36,101 bases of DNA from a bacterium (GTDB lineage Bacteria > Patescibacteriota > Patescibacteriia > SG8-24). A program made the position numbers and the translations under genes. Shown here piece by piece: positions 17,034 to 24,288 of the stretch; positions within the stretch are counted from its first letter, which is position 1; each line of letters starts with the position of its first letter. The stretch lies in assembly GCA_023246195.1 (NCBI GenBank), contig JAHFIW010000003.1:1-36101 (forward strand), given 5' to 3'. Below the pieces are notes generated by a model. That model worked only from the letters and a program-made list of their open reading frames with translations, searched no databases and was not told the DNA's origin.

Positions 17034-18023
17034 ATGCCCCAACGCTCCTATCGGCCGTACGCGGACCTGCATAACCATCTCGGCGCCTCCGTGCGGCCGT
17101 CGATCTTGTGGTCTATCGCGCATCGGCAGGGCATCAAGCTGCCCACCAAGAACTATTGGGAGTTTGAGGCCATGATCACCATGAGCGGCGACGAGCGCAA
17201 TCGCGGTTTACGCGAGATGAACGACCGCTTCTTCCATTGGACGGAACTGATCCAGTCGTCACCTGAAGCCGTCGAGGAATCGGTGAAGGCCGTCATCGAC
17301 GGCGCCTATCGCCGCGGCAACATCGTGCTGCACGAGCTGCGTTTCAATCCCATGAAGCGCAATCGCGGCGGGGAGCGCGACCTCGACCACACCATCATGT
17401 CGGCGTTGTGGGGCATGGATAAGGCGCTGCTCGAATATCCGCAGGTGAAGGCCGGCATCATCCTGATGATGGATCGAAGCTTTCCCAAGGGTCTCAACGA
17501 GATCATCGTCGATAAGGCCATCCGGTACAGGAACCGCGGCATCATCGGCATCGACCTGGCCGGACCGAACCACAAGGGCTTCTCGATGACCAAGCTCAAG
17601 GACCTTTTCGCCAAGGCGCGTCGTGCCGGGCTGGGCATCACCGTGCATACGGGTGAGGAGCGCCAGCTCGACGAGATGCGCTATGTGGTCGACGTCATCC
17701 GTCCCGACCGCATCGGTCATGGCGTGCAATGCGCCGAGGATGAGCGCCTGATGGAGAAGGTGGCGCGTCGCGGCATCGTGCTGGAAATCTGTCCGACATC
17801 GAACCTGCGCAACAGCATTTTCACGAACGTCGGGCAGATGCGCGCGATGTTCGGCGGCATCGTGCGGCATGGCGTGAAGTTCTGCATCTGCACCGACGGT
17901 CCGGAGATGTATCAGACGCACCTGTATCAGGAAGAGACGTTCCTGCTCGACAACGGCATCCTCGGAAGGAAGGATTTGGACCGCTCCTGCAAGACCGCTT
18001 TTGAGGCGACGTTCATTCGCTGA
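17034..18023 (+). CDS. Adenosine-deaminase-like metal-dependent hydrolase
   Basis: The 329-aa length fits adenosine deaminase. Metal and catalytic residues are kept: DLHNHL (His13, His15), VHTGE (His205, Glu208), RIGHG (His229), CPTSN, and Asp288. Two residues that bind substrate in classical enzymes are changed: the family HLDG motif is HLGA here (mouse ADA Asp19, contact to ribose 5'-OH, becomes Gly17), and TDDP is TDGP (Asp296, contact to purine N7, becomes Gly289). It should therefore be an active deaminase or hydrolase with a different substrate than adenosine. No signal peptide. No Shine-Dalgarno at the ATG. A bidirectional terminator follows. Confidence 0.9.
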   Translation: MPQRSYRPYADLHNHLGASVRPSILWSIAHRQGIKLPTKNYWEFEAMITMSGDERNRGLREMNDRFFHWTELIQSSPEAVEESVKAVIDGAYRRGNIVLHELRFNPMKRNRGGERDLDHTIMSALWGMDKALLEYPQVKAGIILMMDRSFPKGLNEIIVDKAIRYRNRGIIGIDLAGPNHKGFSMTKLKDLFAKARRAGLGITVHTGEERQLDEMRYVVDVIRPDRIGHGVQCAEDERLMEKVARRGIVLEICPTSNLRNSIFTNVGQMRAMFGGIVRHGVKFCICTDGPEMYQTHLYQEETFLLDNGILGRKDLDRSCKTAFEATFIR

Positions 18024-18049
18024 GCGTCAGAAAACTTCGCAGATGAAAA

Positions 18050-18078
18050 AACGCCCCGACAGTCATCGGGGCGTTTGC
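18050..18078. terminator. Bidirectional terminator
   Basis: A 10-bp stem AACGCCCCGA (18050-18059) with its complement at 18066-18075. It has A6 on the left (a T run for the minus gene) and TTT on the right. Confidence 0.85.
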
Positions 18079-18099
18079 GTTTACGAGAGGCTCGGATTT

Positions 18100-18414
18100 T
18101 TACGGCTGCGTCCCGTCCGTTTCGGTGACGATGGCGTCATTGCGGGCGGCAAGCTCAGCCGTCACGAACTGCAGCAATCGGAATTTGCCGTCCAGGATGC
18201 GCAAGCCGAGGCGATATGCCGTATCGTGCGGTTCGCCTCGCTCCAGTTGCGCCTCCTCGCGAACGGTTTCCTCCGTCTCGCACAGCGTTTGGTACATCCA
18301 GAGCAGCAGCTCGGCGTCCGTTTTTGAAAGAAGGGCGTGCACGTACAGGGGATCGCTTCCTTCACCCAGCGCTTCGCGGACTCGTTTTACGAAGGCCTGA
18401 TTCGGTTCTGACAT
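18100..18414 (-). CDS. Hypothetical helical protein, 104 aa
   Basis: AAGGAG upstream on the minus strand supports the start at 18414 (MSEPNQAFVKRVREALGEGS). The protein is acidic and all-helical, with SKTDAELLLWMYQTLCETEETVREEAQL in the middle and FRLLQFVTAELAARND near the end. One cysteine; no membrane segment or signal peptide. I do not recognise the family. It has its own promoter just after the ctpA terminator and its own terminator. Confidence 0.82.
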   Translation of the reverse strand: MSEPNQAFVKRVREALGEGSDPLYVHALLSKTDAELLLWMYQTLCETEETVREEAQLERGEPHDTAYRLGLRILDGKFRLLQFVTAELAARNDAIVTETDGTQP

Positions 18415-18459
18415 TCGGAAACTCCTTGCATGCTGAAAGTACGCTCAGGCACGTATTCA

Positions 18460-18488
18460 AAAATGTCACATTTGAAGCGCCTTGTCAA
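18460..18488 (-). promoter_or_regulatory. Promoter of the 18100-18414 gene
   Basis: On the minus strand, TTGACA (18488-18483), 17 bp, CATTTT (18465-18460). Confidence 0.5.
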
Positions 18489-18489
18489 T

Positions 18490-18520
18490 AAAAAATCCCC
18501 CGTTGTTACGAACGGGGGAT
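18490..18520 (-). terminator. Rho-independent terminator of the CtpA-type gene
   Basis: On the minus strand a 10-bp stem (ATCCCCCGTT and its complement, 18511-18520 and 18495-18504) is followed by a T run. Confidence 0.88.
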
Positions 18521-18526
18521 GAGCGT

Positions 18527-19717
18527 TCATCGGCCTTCGGAAAGGAAGGTGATGGCGCTCTCGAGTTGCGTGTCCTTGTCCTTGGCGATGTCGTCGGGGC
18601 TGGCGATTACCATCTCGTCGGGCGTAATGCCCGACTTGTCGATGGAATGGCCTTTCGGCGTGAACCAGAGGAAGGCGGTCAGACGCAGTTGGGCGCCGTC
18701 AGAGAAGGTGGTGATGTCCTGACCGCACCCTTTTCCGAAGCTTCTCTCGCCGATGATTCGGGCATTGGCAAGGTCTTGCAAGGCGCCGGCCGTGATTTCT
18801 GATGCCGAGGCGGAGTACCTGTTGATGAGTACCGCGGTCGGCATGCCGGCCAAGCGGGGATTGCCGGTACACTTTTCCACCTCGCGTTTGCCGTCCTTGC
18901 GTTCCATGAGCACGTACGGCTGGCGCGAGATCCATGTGCAGGATACTGCGCCGGCCGCCTTGATGTAGCCGCCGGGATTGTCGCGGAGGTCCAGGATGAA
19001 GCCGTCGACTTTCGCATTGACGGCTTCCTCGGCCGCTCGGTCGAACAGGTCGCCGGTGTCCCCGTGGAAATTCGTGATGGTCGCGCGCATCAGCCGTTTG
19101 CCGTTGCTGCCCGAAACGATCTTCCACGTGACGGACTTGATGGCGATCGTGTCGCGGACGATACTGACGTCGCGGGTGCCGTCAATGCCGACGCTCTGGA
19201 TGGTCAGCACCACGGCCGTGCCCTTCAATCCGCGGGTTTCCGCGGTGATCGCCTGCAGCGATTTTCCGGCCGTGCTTGCGCCGTTCACGGCGGTAATGAT
19301 GTCGCCGGCGGTCACTCCGGCCTTGGCTGCGGGCGAATCGTCCATAAGCCCCAGTACCTGCGGACGATCGTTCTTGAGCACGATCTGCACGCCGATGCCG
19401 GCGAACGTGCCGGCCATGGTTTCGTCGATCCGTCTGGCCTCGGCGGGGTCGACGAACTGCGAATACGGATCTTCCCGCAGGGCGTTGACCATGCCGCCGA
19501 TGGCGCCGTAGTAGAGCTCGTCGTCGCTGACCGGTATCCCGACGTGTTGGGATCGAATCAGTGCCATCGTATCGCTCATGTCCTGCGTATCCCTGTGGAA
19601 CGGCAAGCCGGTAGAGCGGGCGCCAATGTAGATGCCGAGTCCCAGCAGCAGCGCGGCAATGGCCGCGCCGAGCAGGAATTGGCCGAAACCATTCAAGACG
19701 GCGTTGAACTTTTTCAT
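18527..19717 (-). CDS. S41-family C-terminal processing peptidase (CtpA type)
   Basis: The 396-aa protein has an N-terminal membrane anchor (FGQFLLGAAIAALLLGLGIY, 11-30) that places the protease outside. A PDZ domain covers about 105-180 (GIGVQIVLKN, SPAAKAGVTAGDIITAVNG). The S41 core follows, with the LDLRDNPGG strand (242-250), the nucleophile segment YSASASE (301-307) and the general-base Lys329 in GERSFGKG. Such proteases trim or degrade exported proteins from the C-terminus. I start at 19717 (MKKFNAV) because GGAG lies upstream and the longer frame from 19828 runs through the promoter. Two extra cysteines (260, 283) could form a disulfide. Confidence 0.92.
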   Translation of the reverse strand: MKKFNAVLNGFGQFLLGAAIAALLLGLGIYIGARSTGLPFHRDTQDMSDTMALIRSQHVGIPVSDDELYYGAIGGMVNALREDPYSQFVDPAEARRIDETMAGTFAGIGVQIVLKNDRPQVLGLMDDSPAAKAGVTAGDIITAVNGASTAGKSLQAITAETRGLKGTAVVLTIQSVGIDGTRDVSIVRDTIAIKSVTWKIVSGSNGKRLMRATITNFHGDTGDLFDRAAEEAVNAKVDGFILDLRDNPGGYIKAAGAVSCTWISRQPYVLMERKDGKREVEKCTGNPRLAGMPTAVLINRYSASASEITAGALQDLANARIIGERSFGKGCGQDITTFSDGAQLRLTAFLWFTPKGHSIDKSGITPDEMVIASPDDIAKDKDTQLESAITFLSEGR

Positions 19718-19760
19718 CGTGAATACTCCGATATCCTTTGCGGGAAAGAACGTTGGCGTG

Positions 19761-19789
19761 ACTTCAGCAAGAAAAAGGCGTTTTGTCAA
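19761..19789 (-). promoter_or_regulatory. Promoter of the CtpA-type gene
   Basis: On the minus strand, TTGACA (19789-19784), 17 bp with TGC before the -10, TGAAGT (19766-19761). The -10 is weak. Confidence 0.45.
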
Positions 19790-19851
19790 TGAGAAAGGGC
19801 CGCAGTCGAAGGCTCGTTTTCTTTTCATTTCGGGTAAAATTCGCGGTCATT

Positions 19852-19860
19852 TGCTATACT
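19852..19860 (+). promoter_or_regulatory. Extended -10 promoter of the 19907-msrA unit
   Basis: TGC-TATACT at 19852-19860 has no good -35, as is common for extended -10 promoters. Confidence 0.5.
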
Positions 19861-19906
19861 TTAACCGGATTGCCGGTAATGCCGTCCGATAACAGGTCGC
19901 CCTATT

Positions 19907-20614
19907 ATGCCAAGTCTGCTTTCAATCGTCGTCATCCTGGTCATCTCGATGTACACGGCCGTCATGGGGTATTCTTTCGGCGTAGAGACCGAAACGGATG
20001 CCTCCCTGTCGACTTCCTTCATGCGGCAGATCATCCACCGGCCCGGCGACACTTCTTCCTATGCGTCACGTGGCTGGAAGCTCTGGAATGACGGCAGCTT
20101 CGATAAATCAGGCAAGGCCTACGAAGGTTTTACGGTGAAATATCCGCGCGATTTCGACGAGCATCACGGTACGGATGTCGGCGGCAACTTTATCGGCAAA
20201 CCTTCGGTAAGACTGGCGTTTCCGCAGGATTCCTACATGACGCCAAAGACGAACTTCGGTGAGGCCTACATGACCGTCAGTGTCGACGACGGCAAGGATG
20301 CGGTGAAGACGTGTTATGCCAATCCCGACATGTCCGCGGCAGACAGGACGCTGCCCACCGTCGTCACCGTCGGAGGAATTGATTTTCGCCGCGGAGATGT
20401 CGCTGAGGCGGCTGCCGGCAATCGCTACGATTCGCGCGTGTACCGCGCCTTACGAGGGTCGCGATGCTACGAAGTCGTGCTGACCGTGCATACCGGCGCG
20501 ATCGGCAACTATGACCCCGGCACCGTGGCGGAGTTCGACAAGGAAAATGCCTTTTCCGTCCTTCAGAAGATGCTCAACACCTTTCAGTTCACCGACAAGT
20601 CTCCGACGTCCTAA
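19907..20614 (+). CDS. Exported or membrane-anchored hypothetical protein, 235 aa
   Basis: The N-terminus MPSLLSIVVILVISMYTAVM is an uncleaved anchor or signal peptide with little charge before it. The extracellular part contains two cysteines (in KTCYANP and GSRCYEVVL) that could pair, an AYEGFTVKYPRDFDE segment typical of small alpha/beta exported domains of PsbP-like proteins, and a C-terminal NAFSVLQKMLNTFQF helix-strand. The pattern 'short sequence describing a fit to a peptide surface, ending in a -LNTFQF strand' is common among exported orphan proteins of Patescibacteria. Function unknown. msrA follows after 12 nt without Shine-Dalgarno, so both are probably translated from one mRNA. 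Confidence 0.82.
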   Translation: MPSLLSIVVILVISMYTAVMGYSFGVETETDASLSTSFMRQIIHRPGDTSSYASRGWKLWNDGSFDKSGKAYEGFTVKYPRDFDEHHGTDVGGNFIGKPSVRLAFPQDSYMTPKTNFGEAYMTVSVDDGKDAVKTCYANPDMSAADRTLPTVVTVGGIDFRRGDVAEAAAGNRYDSRVYRALRGSRCYEVVLTVHTGAIGNYDPGTVAEFDKENAFSVLQKMLNTFQFTDKSPTS

Positions 20615-20626
20615 TCGCGCGCCGCC

Positions 20627-21190
20627 ATGCCATCGACGTCTTCAACCAATATCGCGGTTTTCGGAGGGGGTTGCTTCTGGTGCACCGAGGCCGTTTTCAA
20701 GATGCTTCGCGGAGTCGTGGCCGTCGCTCCTGGGTATGCCGGAGGCACGGTCATGAATCCCACGTACGATCAAGTCTCCTCGGGACGCACCGGTCATGCC
20801 GAGTCCATTCGCGTTGAATTCGATCCGTCGCAGGTCAGCTATGAAACGTTGCTGATCGTCTTTTTCGCCACCCATGACCCCACCACGCTCAACCGGCAGG
20901 GGGATGACGTCGGCACGCAGTACCGTTCGGCCGTCTTTTATGCCGACGAAATGCAGCTGGCCAAGGCCAAGGCGTTCATCGCCGGATTGGAGCGCGAGAC
21001 GCCTGGAGGCGCGCCGATCGTGACCACGCTCGAATCGCTGACTGCCTTTTATCCCGCCGAGGATTATCATCGCGATTATTACGCTCGCAACAAGGACGCC
21101 GGGTATTGTCAGGCAGTCATCAATCCCAAGCTCAAGAAGGTCAAGGAAAAATTCGCCGCGCTGCTCGACGCTTCGGCTTTGGCAGATTGA
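20627..21190 (+). CDS. msrA: Peptide-methionine (S)-S-oxide reductase
   Basis: MsrA repairs oxidised methionine in proteins. The 187-aa protein has the catalytic GGGCFWCTE (13-21; nucleophile Cys16), then GYAGG, the family motif TGHAESIRVEFDP, and FFATHDPTTLNRQGDDVGTQYRS. A C-terminal DAGYCQAVI segment provides a candidate resolving cysteine. There is no signal peptide, so it is cytoplasmic. No Shine-Dalgarno is visible; the gene starts 12 nt after the previous stop and is likely coupled to it. Confidence 0.95.
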   Translation: MPSTSSTNIAVFGGGCFWCTEAVFKMLRGVVAVAPGYAGGTVMNPTYDQVSSGRTGHAESIRVEFDPSQVSYETLLIVFFATHDPTTLNRQGDDVGTQYRSAVFYADEMQLAKAKAFIAGLERETPGGAPIVTTLESLTAFYPAEDYHRDYYARNKDAGYCQAVINPKLKKVKEKFAALLDASALAD

Positions 21191-21196
21191 GGGAAT

Positions 21197-21226
21197 AAAA
21201 TTGCCCCCGTAAAAAACGGGGGCAAT
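21197..21226 (-). terminator. Rho-independent terminator of the trypsin-fold gene
   Basis: An 11-bp perfect stem (ATTGCCCCCGT at 21200-21210, complement 21216-21226) with an A-rich loop has a T run on the minus strand. It may also stop msrA transcription weakly. Confidence 0.85.
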
Positions 21227-21229
21227 GCA

Positions 21230-22003
21230 TCATCGCAGGTCGGCGCGGGTGACGCCGAGCGATTCGAGCGCATCGTCGATGGGCAGCATGCGGAGGCGGT
21301 TTTTGATGCCGAAGGGTCCGAGCGTGATGCCGACGACTTCGCCGCAGGCGTTCAGCACCGGCGCGCCGTTGTCCGCAGCCTTGGACACGATGCCCGCATC
21401 GGCAAAATGCGTGACCATGCCGTCGCTGATGTCCGTCTGCGCGACGGTTCCCTGCGACAACGGACCGCGCTCTCCGAGGAACCAGACCCGGTCTCCGGTG
21501 ATGACCTGGTCGTGACGGATTGCCAGCGGTGCGGGCATCGGCTGATCGCTTGAAAGGGCCAGCAGGATCATGTCGGTACTGACCGAGGAGATCAGCGGAG
21601 TGGCCAACGCCTCCCGCGTTTCGACGAAGTTACCGTCGTCGGTGGGCTGGCGCAGGGTCACCGTGATCGTCTGCGCGCCCTGTACGATGTGGTAGGCGGT
21701 GATGACGTAGCCTTTTGAGCCGATGACCGTGCCAGTGCCGCTCGTGACCGACTTGCCCTCATGTCCGTCGTAACGGATGCTGCGGACGGTAACGGTCGAG
21801 GCGACAGTGCGACGTACGAACTCGCGTTCGCGGGCGCGTGCCGTTTCCGCGGGCAGCTTCGGTTCGTCGACCGCCAGGCATTCGGAGTCGCGCGAGCAGA
21901 CGCCGGGAGTGCGGACATAGACGGTTTTGATGCAGGCTGCCAGCGACGCCAGCATGATGCACAGCATCAGGGAACGCGTGGAATGAGCAATGGAACGGGC
22001 CAT
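21230..22003 (-). CDS. Trypsin-fold (S1/DegP-like) lipoprotein lacking the catalytic serine
   Basis: AAGGAGG upstream fixes the start at 22003. The signal peptide ends in lipobox LAAC (Cys24), so the protein is probably a cell-surface lipoprotein. The chymotrypsin-fold core shows the catalytic His105 in ITAYHIV and Asp144 in STDMILLAL. The nucleophile motif, usually GNSGGP, reads ADNGAPVLN, with Asn212 (codon AAC) at the serine position and Ala for the second Gly. It should not be an active serine protease; a binding or scaffold role is likely. Otherwise the fold motifs (TGTVIGSKGYVITAYHIV, GEVVGITLG) are intact, so it is not a decaying gene. Confidence 0.85.
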   Translation of the reverse strand: MARSIAHSTRSLMLCIMLASLAACIKTVYVRTPGVCSRDSECLAVDEPKLPAETARAREREFVRRTVASTVTVRSIRYDGHEGKSVTSGTGTVIGSKGYVITAYHIVQGAQTITVTLRQPTDDGNFVETREALATPLISSVSTDMILLALSSDQPMPAPLAIRHDQVITGDRVWFLGERGPLSQGTVAQTDISDGMVTHFADAGIVSKAADNGAPVLNACGEVVGITLGPFGIKNRLRMLPIDDALESLGVTRADLR

Positions 22004-22039
22004 GGGAGCCTCCTTTTTGAGGTATCGGCCGACGTGTCA

Positions 22040-22068
22040 TCCTTAGCAGGATCGGGTCGTTCCGTCAA
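22040..22068 (-). promoter_or_regulatory. Promoter of the trypsin-fold lipoprotein gene
   Basis: On the minus strand, TTGACG (22068-22063), 17 bp, TAAGGA (22045-22040). Confidence 0.5.
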
Positions 22069-22140
22069 CCTGTGCGGGTGCCTCTGGACGCGTCGCATGC
22101 TATGCTTAGGGCAGTCCTTTCTGCAGCCAGGATGGCAAGC

Positions 22141-22788
22141 ATGAAAAAATCAAAAAGCCTGCGTGTTCCGCTGTGCACGCAACCGAACGGCGTCGGCTGG
22201 TGCGTTCCGGCGGCAGCTCGCATGGTCATGGCGTATCACGGCGATGACTTGCCGCTAAAAATCATTGCCCGAGAGATGGGGGTTCCTCGGCATGGCGGCG
22301 TCGATAGCATGCAGGCGGCAATCTACCTGCTCCGGCGCGGTTATGACGTGCGCATCGTCGGGTGGGTTTCCCAGTATCCCGCGTCATTCTCGCGCCTTCG
22401 CGGCCCTCTGCCTGCCGATGCCTTTCTTGCATGGGCGTCCCGAGACGTCGGGCGGACGTCTGCATATCGGTTGGCCTGCCGTTTGTACGGTTACGAGTTC
22501 GTTAAGCGGGGCGGCATCATCGAGCCTCGTCCGACGACATTGCAAGATATCCGTGATGCCGTCGAACGCAGGGAGCCGCCGATCGTGTTCGTCAATGTCA
22601 CCACGCTGTGGCATCGGAAAATGGAGAGATTCACTCACGCCGTCGTGCCCGTGAGCGTCAGCGCCGCTTCAATCACCCTGCTCGACCCCTCGCTTGCGGA
22701 GGGCCGTTCCAGGTATGGCACGGACGTGTTCCTTCACGCCTTTTATCGGGCGGAAGGAGAGTCCTTTCTCATCAGGCCGAAGCGTTAG
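22141..22788 (+). CDS. Peptidase C39-like cysteine peptidase
   Basis: The 215-aa protein has the papain-like C39 pattern: QPNGVGWCVPAAARMVMAYH (15-33; Cys21 as nucleophile), VNVTTLWH, FTHAVVPVSV (His166) and LLDPS (Asp182). C39-like domains cleave double-glycine leaders or act as stand-alone peptidases; this one has no ABC transporter fusion and no signal peptide, so it is cytoplasmic. I choose the ATG at 22141 because AGGA at 22129-22132 is 8 nt upstream; ATG 22132 and a longer frame from 22072 are alternatives. A TATGCT box at 22101 may be its -10. No peptide substrate gene is visible nearby. Confidence 0.82.
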   Translation: MKKSKSLRVPLCTQPNGVGWCVPAAARMVMAYHGDDLPLKIIAREMGVPRHGGVDSMQAAIYLLRRGYDVRIVGWVSQYPASFSRLRGPLPADAFLAWASRDVGRTSAYRLACRLYGYEFVKRGGIIEPRPTTLQDIRDAVERREPPIVFVNVTTLWHRKMERFTHAVVPVSVSAASITLLDPSLAEGRSRYGTDVFLHAFYRAEGESFLIRPKR

Positions 22789-22806
22789 GCAAATCGACTC
22801 AGGTCG

Positions 22807-22836
22807 GCGCGAGCCTCAGGGCTCGCGCATTTTTTT
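22807..22836 (+). terminator. Rho-independent terminator of the C39-like gene
   Basis: GCGCGAGCC-TCAG-GGCTCGCGC hairpin followed by A and seven T. Confidence 0.92.
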
Positions 22837-22863
22837 AGGCGACGTGCGTGAAGTCACGCACAA

Positions 22864-22892
22864 TTGACCAAAATGGGGAGAAGTGCTAGTGT
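22864..22892 (+). promoter_or_regulatory. Promoter of the rlmI-type gene
   Basis: TTGACC at 22864-22869, 17 bp, TAGTGT at 22887-22892. Confidence 0.6.
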
Positions 22893-22932
22893 GTCGAGTC
22901 ATGACCTGACGAATCATTTTTAACGTACGAAT

Positions 22933-24147
22933 ATGTACCCACAAGTCACTCTGCAGTCCGGTAAGGAGATGAACGTCGTTTTTCGCCACCCGTGGATTTT
23001 CTCGGGCGCGCTCACCAAGCGCCCTGAAGGCGTGGAACATGGCGACCTCGTTCGCGTCACGGACATCTCCGGCAAGATTCTCGGCATCGGCACGTACTCC
23101 GGCAAGTCTTCCATAGCCGTTCGCATGCTCGCCTTCGGTGACGTCGACATTCACATCGATCAGGATTGGTTCGCGGCTCGCTTCCGCGAGGCAGAAGAGC
23201 GCAAAAACTTGCTCGGCTACGGCATGGGCACGCAGACGGACGGTTATCGCGTCATCTTCGGTGAGACCGACGGCGTTCCGGGCCTGGTGGTCGACCGCTA
23301 TCGCGACGTCTTCGTGATCCAGATTTCCACGGCAGGCATGGATCGCCAGCGCGAGGTCATCGTTGCCGCGCTCAGGGAAGTCTTTTCTCCCGCGGCTATC
23401 GTTGAGCGCAGCGACATTGCGGTGCGTAAGGAAGAAGCCCTGCACGACGTGGTCGGCGTGGTGTCCGGTACGCTTCCGGAAGTCGTGGAGTTCAAGGAGA
23501 ACGGCATGACGTTCGTGGCCGACGTGCGCGACGGTCAGAAGACCGGTTTTTTCCTTGACCAGAAAACTCTGCGTCAGTCGATCATGAAGTTGGCCAAGGG
23601 ACGCGAGGCGCTCAACCTGTTCTCATAGTCCGGTGCGGCTTCGGTCGCGGCCATCAAGGGCGGCGCGACGAAGGTCGTCAACGTGGACAGCTCCGCCTCC
23701 GCGCTCGCCGCGGCCCGTCGTCATGCCGAGCTCAACGTCATCGAAGAGCATGTCCTCGTCAATGAGGAATCCGACGTCTTCCAATATCTTTCCACTAAGA
23801 CCGAGCCCTGTTTCGACATGGTCATCGTTGATCCTCCGGCGCTCATCAAGGCCCACCGCGACGAAGAGGAAGGCAAGAAGGCCTACCACTTCCTCAATCG
23901 CGCCGCGCTCCGCCTGGTGCGCGACGGCGGCATCTTCGTCACCTCCAGCTGTTCGCATTTCTTCAGCGAGGAAGACTTCGCCTTCACGCTGCGCCGCGCT
24001 TCGGTCCAGGCAGGCGTGCGCCTCGACCTGCTCGAAGTGGTGCATCAGGCTCCTGACCATCCGACTTCCGTGTACTTCCCCGAATCTGCCTACCTCAAGT
24101 CGTTCGTTTGCCGCGTGACGCGCGAAGCCGTCAAGACAGCGGTCTAA
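22933..24147 (+). pseudogene. RlmI-type 23S rRNA (cytosine-5) methyltransferase gene interrupted by an in-frame TAG
   Basis: Both halves are in one frame. The first (231 codons) holds an N-terminal PUA domain (VTLQSGKEMNVVFRHPWIFS, then GDLVRVTD) and the central EEHFM-free region YRVIFGETDGVPGLVVDRY, and reaches FVADVRDGQKTGFFLDQK and ALNLFS. Codon 232 is TAG (23626-23628), where the family has Tyr of SAM motif I (LNLFSY.GG). The second half resumes at once with SGAASVAAIKGGATKVVNVD, then VIVDPPAL (catalytic loop) and VTSSCSH. Apart from this codon no lesion is visible. The intact product would be about 404 residues, as in RlmI. The cause may be a recent nonsense mutation, amber suppression or a sequence error. 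The start has no Shine-Dalgarno. Confidence 0.88.
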
Positions 24148-24166
24148 TCGACGCCGTGATTGGCCG

Positions 24167-24193
24167 AAAATCGCCTTAGGTTAGGCGATTTTT
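24167..24193 (+). terminator. Rho-independent terminator of the rlmI-type gene
   Basis: AAAATCGCCT / AGGCGATTTT stem (24167-24176, 24183-24192) with T run. Confidence 0.88.
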
Positions 24194-24206
24194 CGTTTCA
24201 GGTGAA

Positions 24207-24235
24207 TTGACGTCCTGTGGGGGATTTGCTAAGCC
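24207..24235 (+). promoter_or_regulatory. Promoter of the TPR gene
   Basis: TTGACG at 24207-24212, 17 bp ending in TGC, TAAGCC at 24230-24235. Confidence 0.55.
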
Positions 24236-24288
24236 GATGATGGCGCATCTTCATTTCGGGGAAAGCCCCTGCAAGGAGTCTGGTGGCC

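Noticed and set aside
23626-23628. TAG as a sense codon in this genome
   Set aside because: At least six genes here end in TAG directly before terminators or the next gene, and TGA is also a normal stop, so neither code change is supported; only local suppression remains possible.
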